Shown here in pieces: positions 1 to 6,820 of a DNA stretch of 43,551 nt. The DNA comes from a virus. The notes below the pieces were generated by a model, which saw nothing but the letters and a program-made list of their open reading frames with translations, searched no databases and was not told the DNA's origin. Made by a program: the position numbers and the translations under genes. The DNA lies in the IMG/VR virus record IMGVR_UViG_3300034160_000069, positions 1 to 43,551 of that record, one strand, 5' to 3'. Each line of letters starts with the position of its first letter. The stretch's first letter is position 1.

Positions 1-51
1 GTTCCAATTACCCGCACACCGGAAGGCTGGAAAGGACCCGTGATCAATGAT

Positions 52-837
52 TTAGACAGGTTTGCCAAGGCGGCCCCCTCTAGCGGATTCGGCACGGGCA
101 AAGGTTTTGGCGAGCCCTGCTGCGAGAAACTTTGGAAACTGTTCCTCGACAAAGCGGTCGGCGATTTCCCAGAACGGGAAGGCGACCCGCCGTTGGTAGG
201 CGGGCGCCCGTACCACGGGCATCATCAACTTCCACCGACCCCGCGCCATGTTGTCGCGCCCCCCCTCGACCCACCAGATGCCCTTCACCAGGCGCCCATT
301 GCGGCCGCGGACTTGGCCGAAGACGTAGCGCGCCTTGCGCGTCTTGGTGGTGGAGGTGAAGCCGCGGGCGTTGCTGTAGGCCCCCACATCGGCCAGCATC
401 TTCTGCATCAGGGGACCGGGCACATTGCCGTAGTTGTTGAGCTTCATGGTGCGACTGGGCACCAGGTACTCCCCGCGCTGCATAAAGCCGGCGTTGATCA
501 GCCAGCGTTCCGCGCCCTTGGGTTCGCGCACCGCGGCGAACCCAGGAACGTGGGGCATCAGCGCCCGCTCCACGGCCTTGCCCTGGGGACCAAAGACGTC
601 CTTGAAGCCGATCTCGGCACTCAGCCGGTCCTCGGTGGCCCACTGGGTCACCCGCAGGCCCGACACGGCAAACGGGGTCGGGTGATCGAACAGGCGCCGG
701 ATCGCGTCTTGCTCCTGCACGAGGACGGCCTTGGCCGTCTGGTTGATCGCCAGCTTCAGTTCGTTGGGGATCTGGCGGGCGGCGATGCCTTCGAGTTCGC
801 GGGCGAGGCTATCGGCATCGGTGGCGATTGTGAACAT
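52..837 (-). CDS. Lambda gpZ-like minor tail protein
   Basis: 261 aa. The plan resembles lambda minor tail protein Z, which acts at the head-proximal tail end. The N-terminal helical stretch (LKLAINQTAKAVLVQEQDAI) matches the Z-type 'alanine-Asn-Arg' helix. A variable centre follows, then a C-terminal helix with FWEIADRFVEEQFPKFLAAG. It starts at ATG 837 inside the end of the upstream gene (82-nt overlap), suggesting translational coupling, and no strong RBS is seen. It lies directly before the terminase small subunit if the sequence is circular. That differs from lambda, where Z follows the head genes. The family assignment rests on layout and motif style by eye, so another minor structural protein remains possible. 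Confidence 0.6.
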   Translation of the reverse strand: MFTIATDADSLARELEGIAARQIPNELKLAINQTAKAVLVQEQDAIRRLFDHPTPFAVSGLRVTQWATEDRLSAEIGFKDVFGPQGKAVERALMPHVPGFAAVREPKGAERWLINAGFMQRGEYLVPSRTMKLNNYGNVPGPLMQKMLADVGAYSNARGFTSTTKTRKARYVFGQVRGRNGRLVKGIWWVEGGRDNMARGRWKLMMPVVRAPAYQRRVAFPFWEIADRFVEEQFPKFLAAGLAKTFARAESARGGRLGKPV

Positions 838-1127
838 GACTCAGCGCCCGCAGCCGCCGTACAGAGCGACCGCGCGGCGGCCACCGTGGTGCAACACCCC
901 AGCAGCGCGTATCGCTGTGGCACGGGCTCCCCGATCCGATAGCGCTCCCGTAATTGCTCGCCAGCCCAATGCGCACACCGACCCTTGGCGAACTCCCGAT
1001 AGCTCCACCCCTCTGCCGCATCCGGTCCCCAGGCGGAGTACTGCGCACCGTCCGCACCCACCGACTTCGACACCGTGTAGCCGCAGTCGCTGACCTGATA
1101 CCACGACGACGCTTGCCGCCACTGCAT
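756..1127 (-). CDS. Small hypothetical phage protein
   Basis: 123 aa, of no family I can name. The N-terminal part (WRQASSWYQVSDCGYTVSKS, then QYSAWGP) resembles the short W-x-Y-x-VS proteins often found in phage replication regions. There are two tandem ATGs at 1130 and 1127. The second is preferred because GGGAGG sits about 7 nt upstream. The last 82 nt overlap the Z-like gene. The C-terminal third is low-complexity Ala/Ser/Pro and may be poorly constrained. It follows the large inverted repeat that separates it from the replication gene. Confidence 0.55.
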   Translation of the reverse strand: MQWRQASSWYQVSDCGYTVSKSVGADGAQYSAWGPDAAEGWSYREFAKGRCAHWAGEQLRERYRIGEPVPQRYALLGCCTTVAAARSLCTAAAGAESCSQSPPMPIASPANSKASPPARSPTN

Positions 1128-1147
1128 CATCGACCTCCCTTTTGTCC

Positions 1148-1404
1148 GCGGTCCACGAAGGTCGGACCAGATTTTTTAGGTTGGACCGCGCTAACCCATT
1201 GCCCCTGTTAACGTGGTCCAACCTAACCCGACCTGTCCAACGTATAGCGTGTGTGCGTATGCGCGCGTACGCGGGCGGGCGGGCGGGCATGCACGCGGGA
1301 GCGCAAAAAGGTTGGACAGGTCGGGTTAGGTTGGACCAGGCCAACAGAATCAAGATGATACAGCGGTCCGACCTCTGTTTTTCGGTCCGACCTTCGTGGA
1401 CCGC
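1148..1404. repeat. 257-bp concentric inverted repeat beside the replication gene
   Basis: The outer arms 1148-1168 and 1384-1404 are perfect 21-bp reverse complements. The inner arms 1214-1241 and 1311-1338 are perfect 28-bp reverse complements. An intermediate pair (1179-1187 and 1365-1373) matches with one change. All three pairs share the same centre at position 1276, so this is one large hairpin-capable structure. The 9-mer GGTYSRACC occurs six times in it (starts 1160, 1179, 1215, 1329, 1365, 1384). The right arm begins 5 nt past the stop of the primase/helicase gene. A replication origin, a terminator/attenuator or a packaging site are all possible; position favours an origin. Confidence 0.85.
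1273..1287 (+). other. G-quadruplex motif in the inverted-repeat loop
   Basis: GGGCGGGCGGGCGGG has four G-triplets with single-base loops. It sits almost exactly on the centre (1276) of the 257-bp inverted repeat. The flanking loop (1242-1272) is largely alternating purine/pyrimidine (GTGTGTGCGTATGCGCGCG), a composition prone to Z-DNA. Folding in vivo is inferred. Confidence 0.7.
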
Positions 1405-1408
1405 ACCC

Positions 1409-3961
1409 TCAAAAATCAATCGGGTCATGCTCATCTCCCGTCGTTTGACTCCCGTTGACCCCGTTTGCCAGCGCCCGCGGCCCTGGCCGATACCCTCGCA
1501 CCCGCTCCCCGTCCTGTCGTGGTCGGGTGTTGCGCCATCCCAGCGCCTGGACGATCATCCCCACCCGGGTTTGCTCCGGCTTCTTCATGTCTTTCGCCGT
1601 GAAGCTCAACGCGTTCTCCATGATCGCGTCCATCGTAACAAAGACTTGGGCGCGTTGCTCCGGTCGTAACCCCACCAGGCGCCGCGCCAGATACGACTGT
1701 ATCCGCCACTCCCACACGTCCCCGGCCACCCGGTCGCCTTGCTGCTCCGCGAGCACGGCCTTCTCTTCGTCGGTCTCCGCGTACCACCGTTCCCCGCGGG
1801 CAAAGCGCATCTGGGCTTCAGCCCAGAGTTGATCGCGGACCTCACCAAGACCGACGATATCGATGTCACCACAGGCCACCGGCCAATACCGCCGATTGCC
1901 CGTCAGATCGGACAGATACTCCGACTGGTTGGTGGTGCCGGCCATCACGGATTGGCGCGGAAACCGCGCCTGTCGATGCCCATACGGCACCCGAAAGCGA
2001 TCCTCCGACGACGAGAAATAGGCTTTGGCCGTACGCATATCCGCCTTGTTCATCGCATCCAATTCGGCCAGTTCAATACACCACACCCCTTGCATCGCCA
2101 ACATCGCATCTTTCGAGCCGATATCGATGCGCGTATCCGAGAACCAGTCCGGCGAATACAGCACCTTCAAGGCGGTCGATTTCAGCACGCCCTGTTCCCC
2201 TTCCAGGATCAAGACGTTATCCGCCTTGCATCCGGGTCGACGAATCCGCGCAATTGACTGGATCATCCACCAGGTGCCGACCCACGACAGATACCGATCG
2301 CGCTCCGCGAGGGCACTATCCGACAGTCCGGGATCATCCCGCGCGTGCCCCGCGCCCAGATACACCTGCAACCACGTATGCAGCCGCTGGCGTCCATCCC
2401 ACACCAACGCATCCAGATAGTCGCGAATCGGATGAAAGCGATTGGCCAAGGCCACGCCAAGGACAGCGTCGGCAATGTCGGTCTTCTTCGGCTCGAAGCG
2501 GAAACGCTCCGCGAGCCAATGCCGCAATTCGGTGTCGTGCGCGTCGGTCCATTCCCCCCGCGCAGCGTTCGCAAACGGCGGGTCCGTTCGTGCGATAATC
2601 CGCTGTGAGAAATCGCAATAGGCGAGACACCCCGTCCACTCCGGGACGTTCGCGATGATCTCGCGCACATTGTAGGCCGTGCCGCGAATCACCCCCTTGT
2701 CGGTATACATCAACCGATCGGCCCAAGGCGGGCGTCCCGCGGGCGCATCCGGTCCGCCGGGCGCCCCAGCGGCAGGAGGAGGCGGCGGCGGCCCGGACGG
2801 CGCCGCCTCAGCCGGCCCCGTGGGCGCATCGACCGGCATTCCATGCTCATCCAGACACACCGCCCACCCGTTCAGCGGCTGCTCCGGATCAAACGAGGGC
2901 GGGACCTCCTGCCCAGCAGGAGGCGGCGCCGACTCCGGTGAGCGGTTTCGCCACCCCAGATGCACCGGATCGATGCCGATCTGGTGACACAGCCACAGGG
3001 CCGCCTCCGCTGGCGTGGTTGGCGATCCCCACTCCAAGACCAGATCGATCGGGGTCTTCCCCCGCTCCTCGCCCCAATCCTGGATCCCGGCCGGAATGAT
3101 CGACAAATCCTCTTCCAGATCCCGCCCGAGCGCCTTCGACGTGACGCGGTACCCGTCGTGATACGACCGCGCGGCCGGCAGCAGCACCGGCACCCACGCC
3201 GGCAGCGCGGCCAGCGCCTTGGTGTTCACCTTCGCGAAGAACGAGGAGGCCGCGGCGGGCGGGTGGTCCTGCCCATTCCCCCCCCGCGCGGCCCGCGGGA
3301 CAGGTGCCGCCTGCGGATCGACCGCCACCAACGCCAGCAACCAGGGCGGCGCCGTCGCGATCGGGCACGACTCTGGATCCCGGCCGGGCGCCCAGGTGTA
3401 GCACCCGCCCGCCGCCAACGCCGACCCCGGCAGAATCACATAGCCGCCGTCCCCGCGCACATCGAGCCCCGGCGTTTCAAGCTGGCCATTGGGCGCGCGT
3501 TCGAAGGGCACCGCCGGATAGCCGCCCGTGCCCCAGGTCTCCGACCCCAGGCCCAAGCGGTGTTGTTTGTTTGGCACCGTCCGCCCGTCGAGCGGGTGAC
3601 GGAAATACAGATGGCGCCCACCGGACCCGGTGATCGCCTCCACCGTGGTCGGCAAGGCGCCGAACACCTCACACAACATCCCGACCGTCGCCGGCCCGGT
3701 GGCACCCTTCTTGACATCCACGTCGAGCACGAAGATGCCGCCCCATACCGCCGCCCCGGTCGGCATCCCGATCAGTGCGCGGCGATACGTGGCCCACCAG
3801 GTGCGGACGGTCGCCTCGTCGAGCGTGGCGTCGTGGAAGCCATTGCCTCCGGCGTCTCGCGGAATCGCCGGTCGGCGTTCCTGACCGCACGGGAACACCG
3901 GCCGGCCAGCCCGGACATGGGCCAGCGCCGCGGCCAGATTGGGCGACTCTGGCGTTGTCAT
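1409..3961 (-). CDS. PrimPol/VirE-type replicative primase-helicase
   Basis: 850 aa, the probable phage replication initiator. The N-terminus (about 1-230) is a bifunctional primase/polymerase (AEP) domain, with the acidic pair in FVLDVDVK and the GSGGRHLYF motif. A Pro/Ala-rich linker spans roughly 340-400. The C-terminal half is a virulence-associated-E superfamily 3-like ATPase. Its Walker A is EGEQGVLKST, its Walker B region is VWCIELAELD, and a sensor-like GTTNQSEYL is followed by GNRRYWPV. The ATG overlaps the stop of the upstream HTH gene by 4 nt (ATGA). A P4-alpha-like role, priming and unwinding at a nearby origin, is inferred; the inverted repeat just past its stop is a candidate origin. 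Confidence 0.9.
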   Translation of the reverse strand: MTTPESPNLAAALAHVRAGRPVFPCGQERRPAIPRDAGGNGFHDATLDEATVRTWWATYRRALIGMPTGAAVWGGIFVLDVDVKKGATGPATVGMLCEVFGALPTTVEAITGSGGRHLYFRHPLDGRTVPNKQHRLGLGSETWGTGGYPAVPFERAPNGQLETPGLDVRGDGGYVILPGSALAAGGCYTWAPGRDPESCPIATAPPWLLALVAVDPQAAPVPRAARGGNGQDHPPAAASSFFAKVNTKALAALPAWVPVLLPAARSYHDGYRVTSKALGRDLEEDLSIIPAGIQDWGEERGKTPIDLVLEWGSPTTPAEAALWLCHQIGIDPVHLGWRNRSPESAPPPAGQEVPPSFDPEQPLNGWAVCLDEHGMPVDAPTGPAEAAPSGPPPPPPAAGAPGGPDAPAGRPPWADRLMYTDKGVIRGTAYNVREIIANVPEWTGCLAYCDFSQRIIARTDPPFANAARGEWTDAHDTELRHWLAERFRFEPKKTDIADAVLGVALANRFHPIRDYLDALVWDGRQRLHTWLQVYLGAGHARDDPGLSDSALAERDRYLSWVGTWWMIQSIARIRRPGCKADNVLILEGEQGVLKSTALKVLYSPDWFSDTRIDIGSKDAMLAMQGVWCIELAELDAMNKADMRTAKAYFSSSEDRFRVPYGHRQARFPRQSVMAGTTNQSEYLSDLTGNRRYWPVACGDIDIVGLGEVRDQLWAEAQMRFARGERWYAETDEEKAVLAEQQGDRVAGDVWEWRIQSYLARRLVGLRPEQRAQVFVTMDAIMENALSFTAKDMKKPEQTRVGMIVQALGWRNTRPRQDGERVRGYRPGPRALANGVNGSQTTGDEHDPIDF

Positions 3962-4407
3962 GCGCTCCTCACATGCTTCCGCGCCAAGCGCTCCCAGGTC
4001 CGCACGCCAAGCTGATGCTCGATCATCCGCGCCTGATGGGCGGCGGCCGTACGCGCATCGTTCTCGGCACGCTTCGCCGCGAGGCGCGCATCACGGGCCG
4101 CCTTCGCGTCCAAACCGGCATCTTGACGCAACGCCTCCAACGCCCGCTTGGCCGCGCTGACCTCGCTCTGTACCGGGCGCGGCCCACGGGCCGCGGGAGC
4201 CGTGGGCTCCGGACCCGGCTTGGGGTACTGACCCCACGACGCGCCGCGGGGCTTGCTCACCAGCGCCGGATCGAGCGTGCGCAAATGCAGGCTCAACGTC
4301 GTGCGCGAGGTGCCGAGCCGAGCCGCGATGACGCGCAGCAGCTCGCCACGGACGCGCGCCGCGATGATCTCGGCATCGATCTGCGGGGTCCAGGGATACG
4401 GCGTCAT
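3958..4407 (-). CDS. HTH protein with charged helical tail
   Basis: 149 aa. Residues about 8-45 (WTPQIDAEIIAARVRGELL, then IAARLGTSRTTLSLHLRTL) form a helix-turn-helix like the GcrA/Trp-type modules common in phage replication regions. The C-terminal half is an Ala/Arg/Lys-rich helical region, possibly coiled coil. ATG 4407 is chosen because it overlaps the stop of the preceding 31-aa ORF by 4 nt and places the HTH at the N-terminus. It is translationally coupled to the primase-helicase. It may bind DNA at the origin or regulate the operon; neither is shown. Confidence 0.7.
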   Translation of the reverse strand: MTPYPWTPQIDAEIIAARVRGELLRVIAARLGTSRTTLSLHLRTLDPALVSKPRGASWGQYPKPGPEPTAPAARGPRPVQSEVSAAKRALEALRQDAGLDAKAARDARLAAKRAENDARTAAAHQARMIEHQLGVRTWERLARKHVRSA

Positions 4408-4499
4408 GACCGCACCCCCTCGACCAGTCCCCACCCCAGCACGCCCGCCCAGATCACCAGATCGAGCAGCCACCACCGGTCACGCTGCCACCACGCCAT
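4404..4499 (-). CDS. 31-aa predicted single-span membrane peptide
   Basis: Short ORF that starts MAWWQRDRWW, continues as a hydrophobic stretch (LLDLVIWAGVLGWGLV) and ends EGVRS. It is packed with 1 nt between the upstream stop and its ATG and a 4-nt ATGA overlap with the downstream HTH gene, which argues for real translation. The Trp/Arg-rich N-terminus and single hydrophobic helix suggest an inner-membrane peptide. The function is unknown. Confidence 0.5.
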   Translation of the reverse strand: MAWWQRDRWWLLDLVIWAGVLGWGLVEGVRS

Positions 4500-4500
4500 C

Positions 4501-4692
4501 TTAGGCATCTCCCAGCAAGCGGTTGAGCCACCGGGCCACCAACACGTCGGGCGTCGTGTCCAACTCCGCGGCGAGGCGGCTCAGCCGCTGCACCAGGTCA
4601 GGATCACGGATGATCAAATGTCCATCACGGAGGACGAGATCGGCAGGCCCGATAAGGGCCTCTGCGGGGTCGGTCGGCGGTATGTCCATCAC
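4501..4692 (-). CDS. Small hypothetical protein
   Basis: 63 aa, not recognised. The C-terminal half (LVQRLSRLAAELDTTPDVLV) is predicted helical and resembles the helical part of ribbon-helix-helix proteins. It may be a small regulator or an antitoxin-like protein. It starts with tandem ATGs (4692, 4689). It sits between the RHH gene and the membrane peptide in a compact leftward operon. Confidence 0.5.
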   Translation of the reverse strand: MMDIPPTDPAEALIGPADLVLRDGHLIIRDPDLVQRLSRLAAELDTTPDVLVARWLNRLLGDA

Positions 4693-4719
4693 GGGGCCTC
4701 GCTAGGTCTGAGCCAGGGG

Positions 4720-4917
4720 CTAAGCGGCCCTTCGCTCGGGCAACATTGATTGATCTAATTCGGCTTCCAGCGCGGCCAGGGCGCGCACGATCAGCTCACG
4801 CGCGACCACGGCCCGCGGCGCATCGCGGGCGGCGGCCAAGGCGCACAGCCGGGCCATCTGGCCCGGCAAGAGCCGGACTTTGATTTCAGCGACATGCAAA
4901 TCAGCTTCGGGGTCCAT
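4720..4917 (-). CDS. Ribbon-helix-helix DNA-binding protein
   Basis: 65 aa with an Arc/CopG-like plan. A beta strand (VAEIKVRLLP) is followed by two helices (QMARLCALAAARDAPRAVVA and ELIVRALAALEAELD). The strand-helix-helix order and size fit a dimeric RHH repressor. It is the first gene past the leftward terminator at 4973-4999, so it may be made only on read-through or from an unrecognised local promoter. Its target is unknown; control of the replication operon is likely. Confidence 0.65.
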   Translation of the reverse strand: MDPEADLHVAEIKVRLLPGQMARLCALAAARDAPRAVVARELIVRALAALEAELDQSMLPERRAA

Positions 4918-5233
4918 GGGGCGTTTCTATCCGCACCCGGCCCAGTGGCCAGGCGCACACGTGACAGGACACAAAAAGCCCGCGGCGCGACCGCCGCGGA
5001 CAACCGCTGTCGCGGCGTACGCGACGAGGAGGACAGGGGAGCGGACCGGCCGGGGCCGTTCCGTGGGAAAAGGGGCGCTGGTGGCGCAGCGCGAGACGTC
5101 GTGGTGGGCTCCACCCTGGGGCAGAACAGGCGTGCGCCCGCGGCCATCGCGGGATTCCGTGAACACCGCCATGCCCAGGGCGGTGCATCGCCAATCACAC
5201 AGGGACGACAGGAGCCCAAGGTGTGATTCGAAG
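4918..5233 (-). other. 316-bp leader with no confident gene
   Basis: This stretch lies between the Cro-like and RHH genes. It contains the terminator at 4973-4999. Open leftward frames cross it: one starts at 5194 and one at 5280, and the latter ends in ...GFLCPVT, CAPGHWAGCG. They vaguely recall Ash-type prophage proteins but overlap the terminator and lack a clear RBS. No gene is called. It may be an untranslated antitermination leader. Confidence 0.4.
4973..4999 (-). terminator. Leftward rho-independent terminator after the Cro-like gene
   Basis: On the minus strand, CCGCGGC-GGTCGC-GCCGCGG is followed by GC and a five-T run (A4973-A4977 on the plus strand). It lies between the Cro-like gene and the RHH/replication genes, so expression downstream would need read-through, antitermination or a new promoter. 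The position is analogous to lambda early terminators. Confidence 0.7.
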
Positions 5234-5569
5234 TCATGCGGTGGGGCCTTCGTCCGTCGCGGCCGGGTGGCGCCGGTCATCCATGCGACGGTCGGTGCGG
5301 CGGCGGTCGACGGTCAGCGCCTCATCCTCACTGGCCGTCTGCCCTTGGTCCGGCACTACGCCGGGGGCGGGGCCGAAGATGTCGGGTCTCAGGTCGTGGA
5401 CCGTTACGGCGCCTTCAGTGGCGGCCTGGATAGCAAGACACCGCGTTGGCGCAACCGGGCGTTTATTCGTAACCATTTGATATAGATACGCAGGAGATAT
5501 CTCCAGGTCCTTTGCCAGGGACCGCCGGCCACCGCTCGGCAACGAATCGTAGTAAGTGCGAATATCCAT
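5234..5569 (-). CDS. Cro-like HTH regulator (YdaS-like)
   Basis: 111 aa from ATG 5569. Residues about 1-60 form a compact HTH: MDIRTYYDSLPSGGRRSLAK, then DLEISPAYLYQMVTNKRPV, then TRCLAIQAATEGAVT and LRPDIFGP, the layout of Cro/YdaS proteins. The tail from about residue 70 is low-complexity and charged. The upstream ATG at 5605 is rejected because it lies inside the promoter and operators. The gene diverges from the CI-like gene across a 73-bp operator region, so it is the lytic-side regulator of the switch by position. Confidence 0.75.
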   Translation of the reverse strand: MDIRTYYDSLPSGGRRSLAKDLEISPAYLYQMVTNKRPVAPTRCLAIQAATEGAVTVHDLRPDIFGPAPGVVPDQGQTASEDEALTVDRRRTDRRMDDRRHPAATDEGPTA

Positions 5570-5576
5570 GCTCAAA

Positions 5577-5605
5577 AATATAGCCTTAGCTACATCATAT
5601 TGCAA
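5577..5605 (-). promoter_or_regulatory. Leftward early promoter (PL-like)
   Basis: On the minus strand, TTGCAA (5605-5600), a 17-nt spacer and TATATT (5582-5577) make a near-consensus sigma-70 promoter aimed at the Cro-like gene. Operator 5581-5592 overlaps the -10. Operator 5606-5617 abuts the -35. Confidence 0.8.
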
Positions 5606-5632
5606 TAGCCAGGGCTACACTAGCGCTTGCTA
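5581..5632. promoter_or_regulatory. Three TAGC-N4-GCTA operators between CI-like and Cro-like genes
   Basis: The 12-mers TAGCCTTAGCTA (5581-5592), TAGCCAGGGCTA (5606-5617) and TAGCGCTTGCTA (5621-5632) share the dyad TAGC-N4-GCTA. Starts are 25 and 15 bp apart. The same dyad recurs at 9614 and 9639. They are probably bound by the CI-like and/or Cro-like protein. The third site lies just upstream of the CI-like ATG (5643), where it could give autoregulation. Confidence 0.85.
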
Positions 5633-5642
5633 TTGTATCGCC

Positions 5643-6059
5643 ATGTCCAGACGTGATCGCCTTCGGCTATTGGTAGACACCCGCGCCCATGGCAACCAGG
5701 CGGCGTTTGCTCTCCTGGTGCATAGAACACCTCCTGTGATCTGGCAATACCTGAGCGGACATAGAGAGATGGGAGAAAAACTAGCCCGTCATATCGAACG
5801 ATGTCTGCGGCTGCCTACAGGATGGATGGATCAGCCCAACGACGAGACTACCCAGCCTACATCTCCGGCCGCCCCCGCGCCGGACGCCCCGCCGGGCGGG
5901 ACTAAGGCGCACAATCTGGACACCCTGATGGCCAGCGCCTCTCCCCGTTCGCTCGATGCCATAAAGCGAATCGCCGCCGCAGCCGATGCCGGGCGCCTCA
6001 CCGAGGCCGATGTGGCGTTGCTGAATCAAATCGCGGAACGCTTTGCCCGAAAGGAGTAA
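5643..6059 (+). CDS. CI-like lysogeny repressor without peptidase domain
   Basis: 138 aa from ATG 5643. The N-terminal HTH (RDRLRLLVDTRAHGNQAAF, then TPPVIWQYLSGHREMGEKLA and IERCLRLPTGWMD) has the 'GWMD' ending typical of phage repressors. A Pro/Ala linker leads to a short helical C-terminus that probably dimerises. No LexA/S24-like peptidase is present, so RecA-stimulated self-cleavage is not expected and induction must work differently. The stop is 2 nt before the HipA-like ATG, with AAGGAG in the last codons, so repressor and cargo are probably co-transcribed in the lysogen. Which divergent protein is CI and which Cro is inferred from sequence style and position. Confidence 0.7.
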   Translation: MSRRDRLRLLVDTRAHGNQAAFALLVHRTPPVIWQYLSGHREMGEKLARHIERCLRLPTGWMDQPNDETTQPTSPAAPAPDAPPGGTKAHNLDTLMASASPRSLDAIKRIAAAADAGRLTEADVALLNQIAERFARKE

Positions 6060-6061
6060 CC

Positions 6062-6820
6062 ATGGAACCCGTCGGCTTTGCCACCCTGTACTTGAAGCCG
6101 CGGCCGGTCGGCGACCTGGGGAACGTGACTCCCTTGTGGTATGGCGACGCGCTCACGCCCACCGGCGACGTGCGCCTCTATGTCAAACAGGCCCCGCCCG
6201 GCGAAATCCTTGCAGAATGCCTGTGCGCTGTCTTGGGCAGCGCCTTGGGGCTTCCGGTCCCGCGGGTCTTTCTGGTACATGACCCCGCGGCCTGGATCGG
6301 CAGCCGCCTCTTGGTGGGCAGCGAAGACGCGGGGATGCCCTCCTTGCGCCATCATCTTGATCGCGCTGCTCCCGGCTTGACGGCGGCCCTCGCCGCCTGG
6401 CCCCAACTGCATACCGTCGCGCTGTTTGACGAGTGGATCGCCAACCCCGACCGCAACCAAGGCAACCTGCTCTGGGATGCCGCCGACCAGTGGCTGTTGA
6501 TCGACCATGCCCGCGCCTTGGGCGCCTGGCCGCCCGGTGCCCCGGTGCCCGATCCGGAGCATCCGGAAGTCAATCAGCTCGCCGCCGTCGTGCTGGCCCT
6601 GGAAGGGGACTTAGGCCCGCAGCGACTGCGCAAGCACGCCGCCCCCTTCGGGGCCACATGTCGCAAGATTGATCCTCAGCAAACCTTGGAAGCGGCCCGC
6701 TGCCACACGCTGGGCATGGTCGAGCGCGCCGCCCATACGCTATCCTTCCTGGAACGCCGCATCGACTGCCTGCCCGCGCTGCTGGCGCGCCACGGGCGCC
6801 AGGGGGAACTCAATCTATGA
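6062..6820 (+). CDS. HipA-like Ser/Thr kinase-fold protein
   Basis: 252 aa. The core motif (FDEWIANPDRNQGNLLW, then WLLIDHARALG) matches the catalytic and metal-binding loops of HipA-type kinases: Asp, then D-x-N-x-GN, then a DHA in place of DFG. The N-terminal part (LYLKPRP, VRLYVKQAP, LAECLCAVLGSALGLPVPRV) fits the HipA-like phosphate-loop and Lys/Glu region. It is shorter than E. coli HipA (about 440 aa), so it is a compact relative. It sits 2 nt downstream of the CI-like repressor and overlaps the next gene by 4 nt. It could be a toxin or abortive-infection effector expressed from the prophage; substrate and activity are unknown. Confidence 0.75.
   Translation: MEPVGFATLYLKPRPVGDLGNVTPLWYGDALTPTGDVRLYVKQAPPGEILAECLCAVLGSALGLPVPRVFLVHDPAAWIGSRLLVGSEDAGMPSLRHHLDRAAPGLTAALAAWPQLHTVALFDEWIANPDRNQGNLLWDAADQWLLIDHARALGAWPPGAPVPDPEHPEVNQLAAVVLALEGDLGPQRLRKHAAPFGATCRKIDPQQTLEAARCHTLGMVERAAHTLSFLERRIDCLPALLARHGRQGELNL

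Noticed and set aside
756-1130. Frameshift fusion of the small unknown gene with the Z-like gene
   Set aside because: The overlap has no slippery heptamer and each gene has its own plausible start.
2960-4015. 351-codon rightward frame over the primase gene
   Set aside because: Antisense to PrimPol/VirE with clear motifs on the other strand; Arg/Pro/His-rich translation.
4927-5280. Ash-like gene
   Set aside because: Weak resemblance only; it runs through a strong terminator, lacks an RBS and competes with two other open frames.
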